In this document: positions 34,494 to 48,050 of the stretch, piece after piece
Position numbering within the stretch: position 1 is the first letter of the stretch
Layout: every line of letters starts with the position of its first letter
Source of the DNA: Muricea muricata
Lineage: Eukaryota; Cnidaria; Anthozoa; Malacalcyonacea; Plexauridae
Length of the DNA: 64,000 nucleotides
NCBI GenBank assembly: GCA_963855995.1
Contig: OY979726.1
Span: 5,872,201-5,936,200, forward strand
Direction of reading: 5' to 3'
Made by a program: the position numbers and the translations under genes
Notes under the pieces: model-generated
What the model saw: only the letters and a program-made list of their open reading frames with translations
What the model was told of the DNA's origin: nothing
The model's database searches: none

Positions 34494-37400
34494 GTGAATG
34501 CATAGGTGAATGCAAGGAAAAGTGCACCGTGTGACAGGGCCTTAAGGGTAAGAGGTGGATAGAGAAGGACACGGAGCAGTTACAAGTGCAAGAAAAATTC
34601 ATAGAAATAAAAGATATAGAATGCGCGCTCCTATCTATTTTCAGGTAAACAAATGACGCCACATTAAAATTCAAAATGGCCGATTTATATGGAAAAATTG
34701 CACCGTGTAACAGGGCCTTGAGGGTGGGAGGTGGATAGGAGGAGACGGAGCAGGATGTGGGAGTCGTGCAAGGTCGGGAGGTTAAAAAAGAACAAGGAAT
34801 GTTATGTTTTTAATGCCTTTTAGACTTTTCTTGAGGCAATTAAAATTCAAACTGTCAAATCCAAACACTGTACAGAATGGCCGACTTTACGTGGTCTTTA
34901 GTTTTTACACAACCACTTGCATTGTTATCTTTTGCAGTTTGTTTACCATTTCAGTTATCTATCTTCAATAGAATTCTTTGAAATTTGTTTGTAGATCGAC
35001 AAAATGCTTAACCTCCTCTCAACAACTGGCAGATTATGAAAAATGAAATTGTTAAAGGTATTGGAATATTGCATGTACAATATTGAATATGGGACAATTT
35101 GGGACGGTATAATTTGGACATGACGGTTTCATTCTCACCTAATTTGACGATTATTTTGTGGGTACACATACCGTGGAATCTCATGTGCTCCAGAAGCATT
35201 TTAATCTTAGAAAAAGTCAAATAATGATGAACTGTGTTTTAAAAGAAAGTTAGAATCTTATTTGGTTCAAATCAATTGAATTATGGCCCAAGAGTTCATG
35301 AAAACACATACAAAAGGCTTTCTTAAAAAACTGAAATATCAAATCTAGCAATTTTATATGTTATGCCTCTAAACAACACAATTCTGTTTCTAAAAATTGG
35401 TACCCTACTAGACCTATATGCATGATTATACTAATTTGGACATATTTATTTTTACCCATTAAAATATAAATTTGTGTTTAATCATTCGTGTTTGTCATTA
35501 TTTGACTTTGTAATGTTGGTTAAACATAAGGAGATTGAGGTGACTTTGCCAGAAACAAAAACATCCATTATTATACTAAAATTTCAATATATGTAGCAGT
35601 TAAAACTAACCACAGGAAATATATTTCTACTTTTTAATTGAAATGTTTCTGTTATATGCACTATATCATATTTTTGATAAAAAATTACAACACCTATGTT
35701 ATTTCCTGGTTTACTATCTCAATCATCTTTTGTTTAAGCTGGCTTTGAGTGTTCATTTGAAAGTTTGGAAAGTTCATTTGAAAATCACAATAGTTCTCAA
35801 TGTTATATTGGACCCTTTAAAGTTAAAAAAATACTTTGTAATATTTTATACTACTGGTAATTTATCTTAGATACAGACTTTGTGATTTTGTACTAGAATG
35901 TTGACTTTCAAACTTTAAGATGAACTACTTATTAAGGACAAAATAAGCTAGCATATTGTCTTTTGTTTACAAAGTGGAACTTGTTTGGAATTGAGATGAA
36001 CTGATGCAGTTGTTCTTTAACTTTATCAATTAATTACATATCTTAAATGAAAAAGAAAACCACAACTTGCCAAATAAATTCTGTAGGCTCTTTTTATTAG
36101 CAAAGAAAAGATGTGGCAGATGTAAGAATTTAAGAGTAAAAAAGTTTCCTTGGACTAAAAAAATTGACAGTATGCCAGATTTTCTAGATAAACAAGCAGT
36201 ACAGATGTCGGCCAATAATAAGTATAAGTAACTACAATTTTTAATTTTAAAAGTTTTCTATTGATGCCTGGATACAGTAAATACTTTACCAGAGTTCTTC
36301 GTATTACATCGACTTGAAAAAGTTTTAAGTCACATGAAGCTTTTAGTTGATACTATGCAATTTCAAATTTTACAGACTTCTTAATTAACATGCCAAATTT
36401 ACCTTGTTGAACATAAGGTCTTTCCTGAGAAAAAGTAAAACTGTCTGGCATTATATGGAGTAGAATAATTTAAATTAGTTTGAGACTTTGATTTGATAAC
36501 AATTTTGATTTGTACTATTTACAATACAAGTGACCGGGTTGTATCGGGTATACAAACCCAAGCTGAAGGCGAGATATCTGACATACACAGATGCGAATGT
36601 TGTAAATGGCTTGTGAAACTCGTCAATTTTATACATCAGATCTATAGCAAAGTGATTTTGAAAATACCGATTCTGTAAGATGAGAAAATGATTTCTTTTG
36701 TGTTTCCTGTATGATTTATTACTTTATAAGTTTCTTAATTAAAATTACAACATATTGCCTACTGGAACTTTTTATATTGTTTGGTTGTGGTGAATTTGTA
36801 TTTTGGCAATTGAAATATTTCTGAATTTGTATGTGCATTTCCTTTGCTTCAGTTCAAGTTTACATTTCAAATATTCCACTTTGTAATACTTGCGTGGTAA
36901 TAATAATATAAGAAAACAGGTTTACATGGCTCTTGAATATAGTCTTTTCAACAAGTAAGTAAAGATGAATTTATACTTCAAAGAGATATGTTCCTAACCT
37001 GACAATGGTACCTTCCAAAAAGACTAAATTTAAATTGATTCTTCGAATAAATTTTTTACTTTTCAATCCAAGATCAATCTAAGTTATGTATTTCTACTTT
37101 TATTTTGGTCTCTTTAACACTGAAACTATCAATTGTATATAAAGCAACTTCACTATCGAGTGACTTCATTAGTTGCTGGGCAAAGCCAAAGCATTGATTT
37201 TTCGGCTGTTTTCAATGAAAAATAGAATTTTGCCCAAAGTTATCTCAAATAAATTATCACAATTTGAACAAAAAGCTTCTGTTCTTGTGCCCACCAGAAA
37301 AATGAGATGTCTGAGACTTTCTTTGTATTTTTTTGCGAAAAATAGATCGCATGCACTGTTATGCAAAGAAAAGTGTAAGAGATTGGTTTCTGAAAAATGT

Positions 37401-39318
37401 CGTGCTACACACAATATTCTAAAAATGCTTCGTTTTTATTCTATGTATTTTTGAATTTTTTGTCAAAAAAAATAAAGGTAGCAATGTTTAGTGCATTTCA
37501 CATTGTCAGGTTAGAAACGCAATAAGAAAAATGTGGCTCCGAACATTACAGCTTGGTCAATTTGGAATTTATAAAAAAATCGTTTCTTCGTTGTTTTTCG
37601 ACGTTTTGAAGGGTTGTTTCGAGTACAAAAAAGTATTTTTAGGAAGAATTATGTGCCCACGTTACATGTCTCAAAGCCATCAAAATTCGTTGGTAATTCG
37701 TGCATGTATTTTTTCTGACTTATAAAAGCACAATTGATTAAAAATGATATTTTTCTTTTGACAAAAATACCTTTCTTCTGTGAGGCTGGCTGTATTTGAA
37801 AAAGCGTTGGTCAACGCTCCGCCAAAACTCGTGGGTTTTCTCCGGGTACTCCGGTTCTTCCCACTGGGAGAGTTGACAGGGTAGTTACATATGGTTATAA
37901 AAATGTGACTAACTTTTGAAAACCTTTCTACTTAGACTTGTTAAGCCTTCTCGTCATCTCTATCAGTTGCATGTTTTGAGCCACATGTTTTTCTTTGTAA
38001 TTGTGAAACAACTCGTTATATGCTGGGTAAACCTTTGCAAAACTCTCAAAATTTATCACTTCAAGTTGTTTCATTGTTATAATATATTTTGAAGTATAAA
38101 CATTTACTTACGTTGAAAAGACCCAAGTTTTTTAGGACTTTGTTCATTCACTTGTGTTATTGTTCTCTCTGCCATGTTCTGTTTTCTTCTGTTGTTATTT
38201 TAATAAGTACAATGTGTGGTAGTTAATCTCTTTTTATTGTTATTCAAATTGTATGTAATCTTTACAAATTTTTTTAATAAATTGTTTACAAAATTTACTT
38301 GTGACCCCTTTTTAATTAAAAATTCAATTCCCATGGGAATTGAGAAATTGAATAAAAAAAATCCCCCTACCCCGGCCAGCTCCCCAAGTGCCACTTCCAC
38401 CTAAGTAAAAGTACTTATACATGTAGTACAAGTACTTCTACTTATTCACGGTGGAAGTAGCACTCGGAGAACTGGCCGGGGTAGCCGGCAAAGAGAAGAC
38501 CAACTTTGCAAGTGCTAATACAATTGCTAAGTTGATCTTCCCTAGAGAGCAGCCGCGCGTACCTAACAAATTAAAACAACAAACGTTAGTGACTTAAGTA
38601 CTTAGCATGCAAATTTGATTCCCAAAGCCAAAATGTCAAGTGCCCCCCGCTGATCCTACCAACTGCCTACCTGCCTCAGTTCTAAGCTGTCTTCCTCAGT
38701 TCTAAGCTCCTGCATTCCATTCGTTACCTTCACTTTCCTCACCATCGCACAGTCACTCACAGCTGATAAACCCGCATGCACCACCACCACCCCGACTGCC
38801 ACCCAATTTCGAAAATTAAAAGAGTTAAAATTTCGGTAAAGTATGCATTTTAAATGCAATTTATTTGGATATTTTAGATCAAACGTAAACAGAAAAAGCT
38901 CGTACATAAAAACAGGTGAGAATTCTATTTAAAATTTGCTTGCAAAATATAAAACTTAATTCGCATTTTTCATAGTTAATAGTATAGATCAATTTAGTTG
39001 ATGTTGAAACCTACTCTTAACTGTTTTATTAGAAGTGACAACAGATTTTGGTTTTTAAGCATACTTTCAAAAATTTTAATTCCTTTAATAAACCTAATCC
39101 CATGCAACTTACACACGGCGCACACCCTCGCAGTCCATACATTTAGCTAATAAATTACGTTATAAACAAAAAAGCAAAATAAAAAGATAAATTACGTTAT
39201 CTCTAGCTACTTAAACCCACTTAGACTGAGTTTTTGATTGAATTTTCAAACGTAAAACCTTAGCTGAATGGGCATGGGCTTTTCGTTGTGTTAACTGTTC
39301 CGGAGTAAATATAAACCT

Positions 39319-39560
39319 GGGGCCGGTTGTATCAAAGGCGTTTAGCTTAAACGGTGGATAAGTGAAATTTAAAAATCAGTTTTACACCTGGTACGGAACC
39401 GAAATTATGAGTTGAAATAGAATAAATATTTAGTTTTATATATAATTGTTCTTCTCAGGTCAAATAACTTCAGCTGGTTTGTTTATACAACATGGAAACT
39501 TGTTTCATATTTTTGACTTATCCACCGTTTAAGCTAAACGCCTTTGATACAACCGGCCCC
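39319..39560. mobile_element. MITE with 45-base perfect terminal inverted repeats (left arm)
   Basis: Both ends begin GGGGCCGGTTGTATCAAAGG and continue identically through TTAAACGGTGGATAAGT. Length is 242 bases. The mirror copy in the right arm is 54937-55178, and the two have the same length, so the element was present before the palindrome formed. Confidence 0.8.
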
Positions 39561-40061
39561 TGATACTTACCAAAGTCCAAGGCTGGGTCAAATAAGCATG
39601 AGAATTAGGCAAAAATAAAAAGCAATTGAAACTCAACAGATTCACTAAAGTTGTTTTTTTTTTGCAACTTATATCCTTAAGTGTAGATGACATGCAATTT
39701 TTAATGCCGTAATTCTCACACTTATTTAACCGAAACGCCTTCATTTGCATGGTACCTCGCAGCTGCTCTCAAACCACCTTCGTAATTTGCTTTAGTGTAC
39801 ACAAACAATGACTTCATTGTTCCTGCTTACCAAAACAAATCTGAAAGCACCAAGATACTTATCATATTAATAATCAAAGAGGATTCGCATTATGCAGTAA
39901 TTACCATAAACAGACGCATCACCATTGAAACAAAGCATGCTGTATTCCCATGGGAATTTAAAATGCACAAAAAAATATAATGATCCTACTGATTTGCATG
40001 GATGTATGAACCAAATTAGCTAAGAAACAAAGAAATGATATATTCCCTTGGGAATTTAATG

Positions 40062-40292
40062 TAGCAAAAAGATGGCGGGTGTTGATTTTACCAGAATGCC
40101 TTGCGGTCTGAAATCGTTTAAAAACTTAAGGTAAATTAACCTCGTTTGAGGAACAGACAGATAGGTTATTTTGTCACTTGTGTTAAAATTCCGTCCATTA
40201 GCTTATGTTAAATATCATTTCACTGCTATTCTTGATTGATACCCGCATTAAATTCTGGTAAAATCGACATGCCACCATTTGTTTTGCTACGG
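40062..40292. mobile_element. MITE copy B (left arm)
   Basis: Same family as 34258-34493, with ends GTAGCAAAAAGATGGCGGG and CCATTTGTTTTGCTAC. The internal sequence is alignable (GAACAGACAGATAGGTTATT, CACTTGTGTTAAAAT). Confidence 0.68.
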
Positions 40293-41199
40293 TGAATTGG
40301 AATACAAGTCAAATTTTCTCGCTTTTTAACCAGAGAACGCATTCTTTAAAGGTAGAACGACGGAATTGATCGTTTACAATCGACGCCATCTTTGTTGACG
40401 TTTGAAACACATGGCAACCACAAAGTATCTATTCATTATATCTGATCCTATCGAGCCATACATCTTTAAAGTATCATTCATAATACGCTAAAACTAACGA
40501 TGAAATAGTAAATTGACACAAGTACTTCGCTGTAAACAGCTGAAGTAATCTGCAGAGTCAACCAAGATGGCGCCCAATCACACGAAATGACGGCATGTGC
40601 AAACCAAAAATAGTGACCAAATGCATCAACTATAATTTAGTGGCATTATTACGAAACTTATTTTTGTAAAACGTTCAATCCTACATGTTATTTTGTTTTG
40701 TTTTTAGAAATATCCAAATCCAAATGTTAGAGACGAAATTTCCAGGCGTTAAGGTATTGTTTCTTTAAAAAATATTGTCGACATTTACCATATTTTTACC
40801 TGTTTTTTGACTCGAAAATTGACTGCCAAACTCCTAGGTATTCTATTTAATTATTTTGTTGAATGTATTTGATATCAATGTTATTTCAATCCAATTTTTT
40901 TCACTTAATTTGCTGTCTTCTCTTTTTCATTAACGAGAAATATCTATTAAATCCTCTTTGATCCCTCAATAATAAGTATCTTGTTTTCTACTAACTTGCA
41001 CATTACCACTACTTTCTATTACAATGTCGTGTCTTCTCATTCTTGTGGATTGTTGTTTTGTGGGTCTTGTCGTCCAGGATCGTTCATTCTTTTCTTTTCT
41101 TGTGCGTTTTTTTCACATCCCATCACCCTTTGCAATAGTAGAAAGAATTAAATCATGAGATGATAGTTACGAGTAATTTATAAACTATAACATATTAAA

Positions 41200-41340
41200 C
41201 AATTATTGGATGAGGTTTTTGTGATATGCGGAATTATCAATGTCGAGGTAAGAGTTATCAGCCGAGCCGAAGGCGAGTCAGATAACTCTTACCGAGAGAT
41301 TGATAATTTTGCATATCACAAAAACCGAATCCGATAATTG
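41200..41340. repeat. Fold-back element (left arm)
   Basis: CAATTATTGGATGAGGTTTT and GGTAAGAGTTATC are mirrored by GATAACTCTTACC and CGGATAATTG, around a GCCGAGCCGAAGGCGAG centre. The mirror copy lies at about 53046-53182. Confidence 0.65.
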
Positions 41341-43322
41341 CTTTATTATACATTTTAAGTCTTTTTCCTCGAGCAATTGACGCATTTCGCCCTCGGAAGA
41401 GCTTAAAAAGGAAGATGCCATAACATGAAACAGAAAATATCGAAAAAATGTTGTTGCCATGCCAACCATTGATGCCAACGAATACCGCATACCGTAATAA
41501 TCTGCACCGTAGGCTCAACATCCAGATAACTCAGTTATCTGCTAGCAGATAACTGAGTTATCTGCAGATTGTGTGATAGTCGCATTTATCTGCATACAAC
41601 TGATCAATCACAACGCATAAAACAACTGCAATGTATAATAAAATAGTTTATTAATTAGGCCGGCCAAATTATTGTGTAAGCTGTTAATATGAAATTTTTT
41701 TATTAAAATCTCGAGAATCATTAGTAAATCGTGAACAAAACACAAAAGAAAATCATAGCCGTGAAGGAGTCTTTATTTCTCACACGCACACAACTTGCAG
41801 CTACCCTAATTTATGATTTTAAATCAAAATATCTCGAGAATTAAACAACACGTAAGGAATGTGTAAATTCTTAAAGCTCTTTCGAACAATAAAAATTAAT
41901 ATCTCGCACTAATCTCTCTCAAAAGCTCTCTCAAATTTATTACCAATATCTCTTCAACTATTACTTTGCAGGTGAAATGTAACTTCTATCAAAACTAGCT
42001 TACTTCAAGTTGTTTGGGAATTAAGATTTTACGTGTCAACGAGATCAAATATGAATCTAAGATGGCAGACAGCGCATTAAATTTCTATCTTTACGACCAA
42101 CTCCCCAACGAAAGGCTTTAATTCGCTCGAAAGTCGAATTTTGTTTTTTTATTGTTTAATGTAGTGAAAGATCCTGTGTGCTTTTTACAGCACTGCCAAC
42201 ACTAGCAACGTTAGTGCGAGATGTTAATTTTTATTGAAACGAAAGCTGAACTGCTAAAGAAAATAGAAACGATAAGATAAAATCAAAAAACTTACTTTCA
42301 CTCTATCTTTGGATCTTCTTGGCTTCGGTTGTTCTCGTTTCATCATGCTGTTTATGGTTTCATCTGGTTGGCGCACTCTCTTCACGGAACATCACGCCGG
42401 TCCAGTAGGTAACTAGCTCACTCGTGTCCAGTCAACCAACATAAAATAAGGAGAAAATTAATGTTACAAAATATTTTAGAATATAGGACACTAAGCGTTA
42501 ATTGAAATTGACTTTAACAAACCGTACATTGTGATAGTATTTGCATCTTAACATCTGATGGAGACGGCTTGTGATTTACTTCTTATGTCGATATGAATTC
42601 TTTCCCATCTTGTTGCGTCATTAGTTGATGGTTGTTGTATTCACTTTTTACTTGGCATTCTTTGAAAAAAAAATTACGATGTTCAGGAAACTGTTTACAA
42701 GATAAGCAAAGAAAACTACGTTCACAAGCATTAGAGAGGACTAAGTAATTATAATAGGCGTGACAGGTCACAGAGGTTAGTCGACGAAGAAACTCATGGA
42801 CAAATTCCCGGCATGATGATATTCCGATAGCAAGAAGTACAGCAAGTGTAGAACGTGTACGTGTAAGCTTAAACTGTATCTATGCAACTCCAAGAAAAGC
42901 GCAACACAAAATGGCGGAATTTAAAGACATTTCTGGTGTCATTTCCAGTTCCCTAACTTTCGCGGACAAATATATTTATATATTTTTCTCAAATTTTTTT
43001 GAAGTAAATCTAGATGGATTTTGTGAATAAACAAATTGAAAAAAGTATTGCCCACGTTAGGAAACTAGAACGGGCGCCCAAGAATGCCCACAATTTCTCC
43101 AATCTGGATTATATTTATTGATTGCGCAAATGACTGATAAAAAATAAGAGAGTAATAAAATACCAAATGGTTTCCTCTTCAAGATAGTGTCATACATGCG
43201 CGCGGCATTTCGGGATATTTGGGAAAACTCATGTTGAAGTTGAACCTAAGGCAACATGCCAAGTACATGGATGACGCTATCCTGCTCAGGAAACTATTTA
43301 GTAATTGTCTTACAAAATGATT

Positions 43323-43646
43323 ACAGTGAAACACAAGTCAACGCCACGGCATTTAAATTTCTCGTGTAGGATTGTTTGATCCTGCACAGTAATAGCCAAG
43401 TGGCGCAATCGTCAGAGCAAACGCCTATCACATGTGAGGTCGTGGGTTCAATCCTTACTTCAGACTCGTGACACCCATGTGAGGAGTTAGTCAGTCGTGG
43501 GTTTATCCCGGGTACTCCGGTTTGCGAATGTTGACTGGATGGTTAAAATTGTAAAATATCAGTAATCACCGGAACACGGGTACTTAACTAAACTGCTGAC
43601 GATGAGGCGGAACTCATAATGAATTAATGAAAATGTGTTTCACTGT
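43323..43646 (+). mobile_element. tRNA-derived SINE flanked by 13-base inverted repeats (left arm)
   Basis: The head has pol III promoter boxes at tRNA-like spacing: A box TAGCCAAGTGG at 43393-43403 and B box GTTCAATCC at 43446-43454. A tail with GTGGGTTTATCCCGGGTACT then CCGG follows. A similar tail fragment without head is at about 37830-37860. The whole is bounded by ACAGTGAAACACA at 43323-43335 and its complement at 43634-43646, which is not a normal SINE feature. The mirror copy is 50147-50470. It is a SINE, not a working tRNA gene, because the cloverleaf arms do not close. Confidence 0.6.
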
Positions 43647-45298
43647 AGTTATCATATAATGTAATTGCCAAGCTGAATGAATAATTCTCCAGTAACTACG
43701 TCATATGAATAACTTACAATTATGAGAGTAGTGGGGGGGGGGGGGGGGCAGCATAAAGATTGAAATAGTGTGAAGGAAGGGGTACTACCCTGACGGGTAC
43801 TAGGCGAAGAAGTAGAGTAAACAGGAGGAAGAAAATTAAATTGGAGTAAATAAGGGGGATTGGGGTAAAGAAGGGGAGAAGCAGGATAAAGAAACCAGTG
43901 GAAGGGGGTGCTATCCTGGAAGGAGTACCCGGGAAAGAAGAGGGTGAACAGGAGGAAAAGTAGATTGGAGTACAGAAAGGGGAAATTAAACGGATCAGGA
44001 AATTCAGACTTGCAATTCAAATGAAAGGCAGCTCATTGGTCATGTAAACACTCGTTAAATCATGGTTCTCGCTTGCCTTTAGCTTGGAATCATCTTTGAA
44101 TTTGAACTGAAAGTCTGAATTTGCATGTTTCTTGTATAGAGTGCAGTGTATCAGAACAGAAGAGGTTTTGAAGAAAAAGAAAGAAAGAATAAAAGTAAGT
44201 TAAAATTTGTAAAGAATAATGAAGAAACTATTGGTACAGCACTTGATACATGATGATAATCATCATTATAAACTCTCTATTAATCCGGGGGGGGGGGGTA
44301 TAATAGAGAATTTGCAATGATAGTAAGTATATTGTAATATTTGGGTTTTTACCACTAAATCCTCTTGAAAGTTCTTTTTGGCTGTGGCTTCTCTCATCAC
44401 AGTTGTCTGTGCTTGTCTTGCAAAATCTCTGGAATATCTATAACGTGAAGGTCAATATTTAAGATTAGAAAAATAGAAACCGTAAAATAGAAAGAAATTT
44501 AAATCGTGGCGAATACTTTTTACGGTCTTGCTGGCATGACAAAAAGAGAGTATAGATTTATAAGATCATGTTGATTTATCCTTTATCTGAACTATATTTA
44601 ACTTAGATTTTAAAATAGATTTCACCCTGGTAAGCAGACCGAATGGGTTTTCAAACAAGATAACATTTAATGACTAAAACGTGCACAGAATAGTTAGAGA
44701 ATGCTTACATGTCGAATAAAAATCCAATACTTTTAATGTCCAACTACACAATAGCGATTTTCGTTGCATTTCTAGACTGGAGAAGAAGACGACGCCATTT
44801 TGATTTTGATTTCTCCCGACAACGGCAGATTTGTCTTCGCAATTTTTTTCCATTTCTTCGTCGTTTCAGCTCCAATTTGCTCGTTGTGTTTCTTTCGTAC
44901 CTTCCTCGCCATTTCCGTACAACCAATGGACATTTATACTCAAGATTAAGACTGTATTGAGACTTTCAAAATGTTCGTCAGGAGACATAAAAATCGAAGC
45001 TTCTTCTTCGGGTTGCAGAAGCAAATGACGTCAGACGACCTTTGTCCGCCAGCAAATACCCGTATGTATAACATTCAATGATCTTTTTAGGAAGCTGAAA
45101 ATCAGTTTTTATTGCGCGAACGAAATGTTTTTGCCATTATTTCTTACTCAGGTCTTTGTTCTACTACTTTACTTCCAGTTTAGTTAGGTAACTTGCCAAA
45201 AGAAACGCCTGTAAGGGACAATTTTGCATTTTTTTTTTTATTTCGATGCTGATGAAGAAGAGAAGACTCGTTAGAGCTTTCATTGGCAAATATCTTTC

Positions 45299-45483
45299 CC
45301 TCCGTGGCCGAGAGGTAAAGACAACTGTCTTGACTTCGATTTTGGGTGGATCGAGGACCGGTCCAGTTCAACTGAGTTTGGTAAGAATTTAATTCTGATC
45401 GGTGCTCGATCCACCCAAAACTGAATTCAAAGCTGGGCGTGGAGTGCAGGAAAACACTAGGCAGTACCGCGAGGCCAAGGAGG
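45299..45483. repeat. Fold-back element with tRNA-like words (left arm)
   Basis: CCTCCGTGGCCGAGAGGTA with TTTTGGGTGGATCGAGGACC at the left faces the inverted CCTCCTTGGCCTCGCGGTA with TTTTGGGTGGATCGAGCACC at the right. The words look like pol III A and B boxes, so two inverted tRNA-derived fragments are possible. Confidence 0.45.
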
Positions 45484-45565
45484 CAAACGTTATTTTCCTA
45501 GTGTTGTTAACTAATATTTAAGCAAATTTCATTAACTTGACTGTTGGGGACAGACCTGTAGGGTT

Positions 45566-45658
45566 GGTGCATTGAAGACTTCTCGTCGTTATTTCCCTTC
45601 GTTCAAGAAGACAAGTTGTCTTCATCGAGAAATAACGACGAAAAGACTTCAAGACACC
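45566..45658. repeat. 93-base hairpin (left arm)
   Basis: GGTGCATTGAAGACTTCTCG and CGTTATTTC face GAAATAACG and the matching complement ending GACACC, with an inner AAGACAAGTTGTCTT palindrome. Confidence 0.65.
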
Positions 45659-45759
45659 ACTAAACCACTACACTTTAAAGCTACACTTTAAAGCTACCTT
45701 TAGCTAGCTAAACCACTACACTGTGCCAATAATATATGGCTGACTTCTTCCTAACGCTT

Positions 45760-48050
45760 ACGGTACGACCATGGATGCGCAAAGATGCGCAAACACATTA
45801 AAGCCTTGAAAGCAAGTGTTTTCTTTTAGGAAAGAATCAAGGACGACAACGCTTACTAAATCAAAGCCGTCTAGTCATGTTTTAAGTACTTCAGCTGTTT
45901 AACGATCTTTTACCAGATCTTTGCAAGAGGAAAAGTAAAATTTTGCATCATTATTATTAACTTTCCGTCAGTCGTTTCTTTCTTGATCGAGCATTATATG
46001 CCATTGTGTTCAGTGTCCTTGATATAGGAGCCATATACTTATGGCCTTGGGTTTAATTCCCAAACACTGAATGGCAGTGTTTTGCTCTTCCAATGAGATA
46101 ACAAGATGGCACTGTAGAACGCGTGGTTTTATATAAGCTACGAGCGTCAAGATATCCTTGATAGGTAACTATTGATCCTACAATGGCACTTATGTTCACT
46201 GCCAATAGGAACGTTTTCAACTCACAGCTTGTACATAATGGCTTTTATAGGTTGTGTCACAAGGAAACTGCAGTTCGGTCGTAAAATCAACTTGTTTTCA
46301 AGGTTGCCGGGTTTTAAACATTACTGACACTGTTAATGTTGTAGCTCGGAATTGTAAAACAACGGCGGCAATGCAGTTTTCTTGTGCCATAAACATATAA
46401 GCTACGACCGCCAAGCTTTATCCTTGATAGGAAAGAATTGATCCCACCAACGACATTTGTATTCTCTACCGATAGGAACGTTTGAGACTTACAGCTTGTA
46501 CATAACGCATTTTATCGGTGAGTCGTAAAACCAACCTGTTACTGCTCAGCAAACTACCATTTCCCTCGATCAACGATAGTCGATGAAGCTTGGCGCTCGA
46601 GTTGTTCAGCTAAGTTAAACGATCTTTTATGGCGAGGTCTTTTCAAGAAGGCATGAAGCATAGATGCGCAAACACTGTACAGCCGGTAAAGAATATGTCT
46701 TCTTTCGGGAAAGAGTCAAAGACGATAACGCTTATTAAATCAAAACTGTGTAGGCATGTTTTAAGTTGCTCAGCTATGTTTAACGATCTTTTATGACCAG
46801 GCCTTTGCAAGAAGGAAAGTCGAAGTTTGCATATACTATTGACTTTCCGTCGGTCGTTTCTTTCTTGATCGAGCTTTATATGTCATTGTGTTCAGTGTCC
46901 TTGATATAGGAGTCATGTATTTATGGCCTTGGGTTTGATTCCCAAACACTGCATGGCAGTCTTCAGCTCTTTCAAGTAATAAGATAACTTTGGAACAAGA
47001 TGGCAATGCGTTATTTACTATATGCCTGGTCATGCTGTAACTAATCATGTAGTATATTCTACAAACCTTAACTCAGAACGTTGGCTGTCAGTTTCTATTC
47101 GTGGTTGCTTTGAAACATTGCAGATACTGCTAACCTGGCTATAACCTGTAAAATGCTTGGTTTTACACAACCTACGAGCGCCAAGCTTCATCGACTATCG
47201 TTGATCGAGGGAACTGGTAGTTTGCTGAGCAGTAACAGGTTGGTTTTACGACTCACCGATAAAATGCGTTATGTACAAGCTGTAAGTCTCAAACGTTCCT
47301 ATCGGTAGAGAATACAAATGTCGTTGGTGGGATCAATTGTTTCCTATCAAGGATAAAGCTTGGCGGTCGTAGCTTATATAAATGATAAAACCACCCATTT
47401 TACAGGTTATGGCACAAGAAAACTGCATTGCCGCCGTTGTTTTACAATTCCGAGCTACAACATTAACAGTGTCAGTAATGTTTAAAACCCGGCAACCTTG
47501 AAAACAAGTTGATTTTACGACCGAACTGCAGTTTCCTTGTGACACAACCTATAAAATCCATTATGTACAAGCTGTGAGTTGGAAACGTTCCTATTGGCAG
47601 TGAACATAAGTGTCCATTGTAGGATCAATAGTTACCTATCAAGGATATCTTGACGCTCGTAGCTTATATAAAACCACGCGTTCTACAGTGCCATCTTGTT
47701 ATCTCATTGGAAGAGCAAAACACTGCCATTCAGTGTTTGGGAATTAAACCCAAGGCCATAAGTATATGGCTCCTATATCAAGGACACTGAACACAATGGC
47801 ATATAATGCTCGATCAAGAAAGAAACGACTCACGGAAAGTTAATAATAATGATGCAAAATTTTACTTTTCCTCTTGCAAAGATCTGGTAAAAGATCGTTA
47901 AACATAGCTGAAGTACTTAAAACATGACTAGACGGCTTTGATTTAGTAAGCGTTGTCGTCCTTGATTCTTTCCTAAAAGAAAACACTTGCTTTCAAGGCT
48001 TTAATGTGTTTGCGCATCTTTGCGCATCCATGGTCGTACCGTAAGCGTTA
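45760..48050. repeat. Central repeat cluster of the giant palindrome
   Basis: Within the left arm, a block at about 45775-46080 (GATGCGCAAACAC, GTTTCTTTCTTGATCGAGC, GTGTTCAGTGTCCTTGATAT) recurs diverged and in the same orientation at about 46661-46970, inside the loop. A 265-base module (TAGGAACGTTT, ACAGCTTGTACATAA, ATAAGCTACGA) is repeated at about 46132 and 46397. The right arm carries the mirror copies, so the axis sits inside an older tandem repeat. Confidence 0.65.
46601..47173. other. Loop of the giant palindrome
   Basis: The arms stop pairing after GCTTGGCGCTCG (left, to about 46600) and resume at CGAGCGCCAAGC (right, from about 47174). The 573 bases between are single-copy with respect to the palindrome and largely consist of the diverged tandem block described for the central cluster. 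No gene was seen. Confidence 0.75.

Larger units (their letters stand above)
33913..46600 (+). repeat. Left arm of the giant palindrome
   Basis: About 12.7 kb mirrored by 47174-60473. Coordinates of matching points sum to 94386 at the outer edge, 94497 through most of the outer half and 93798 near the centre, so differences are a few discrete indels. In the outermost 200 bases I count three substitutions. The arm holds MITEs, a tRNA-derived SINE and hairpins. No frame over 125 codons is protein-like, and no splice-bounded exon was recognised. Confidence 0.88.

Noticed and set aside
37169-37454. Overlapping frames of 81 and 93 codons identical in both palindrome arms
   Set aside because: Identity is explained by the recent palindrome. 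No recognisable domain, and the two strands are open in the same place.
43393-43460. Functional tRNA gene
   Set aside because: A and B boxes are present, but acceptor and anticodon stems do not close and the downstream tail is SINE-like.
43652-44020. 122-codon minus-strand frame rich in Pro, Ser and Phe, with a mirror copy at 49778-50092
   Set aside because: It lies in a purine/pyrimidine-biased stretch. The mirror copy has frame-altering differences, and no splice or domain evidence supports it.
44709-44960. Mirrored 83-codon frame and its opposite-strand Arg/Lys-rich frame
   Set aside because: Both strands are open because of skewed composition. Conservation between arms reflects duplication, not selection.
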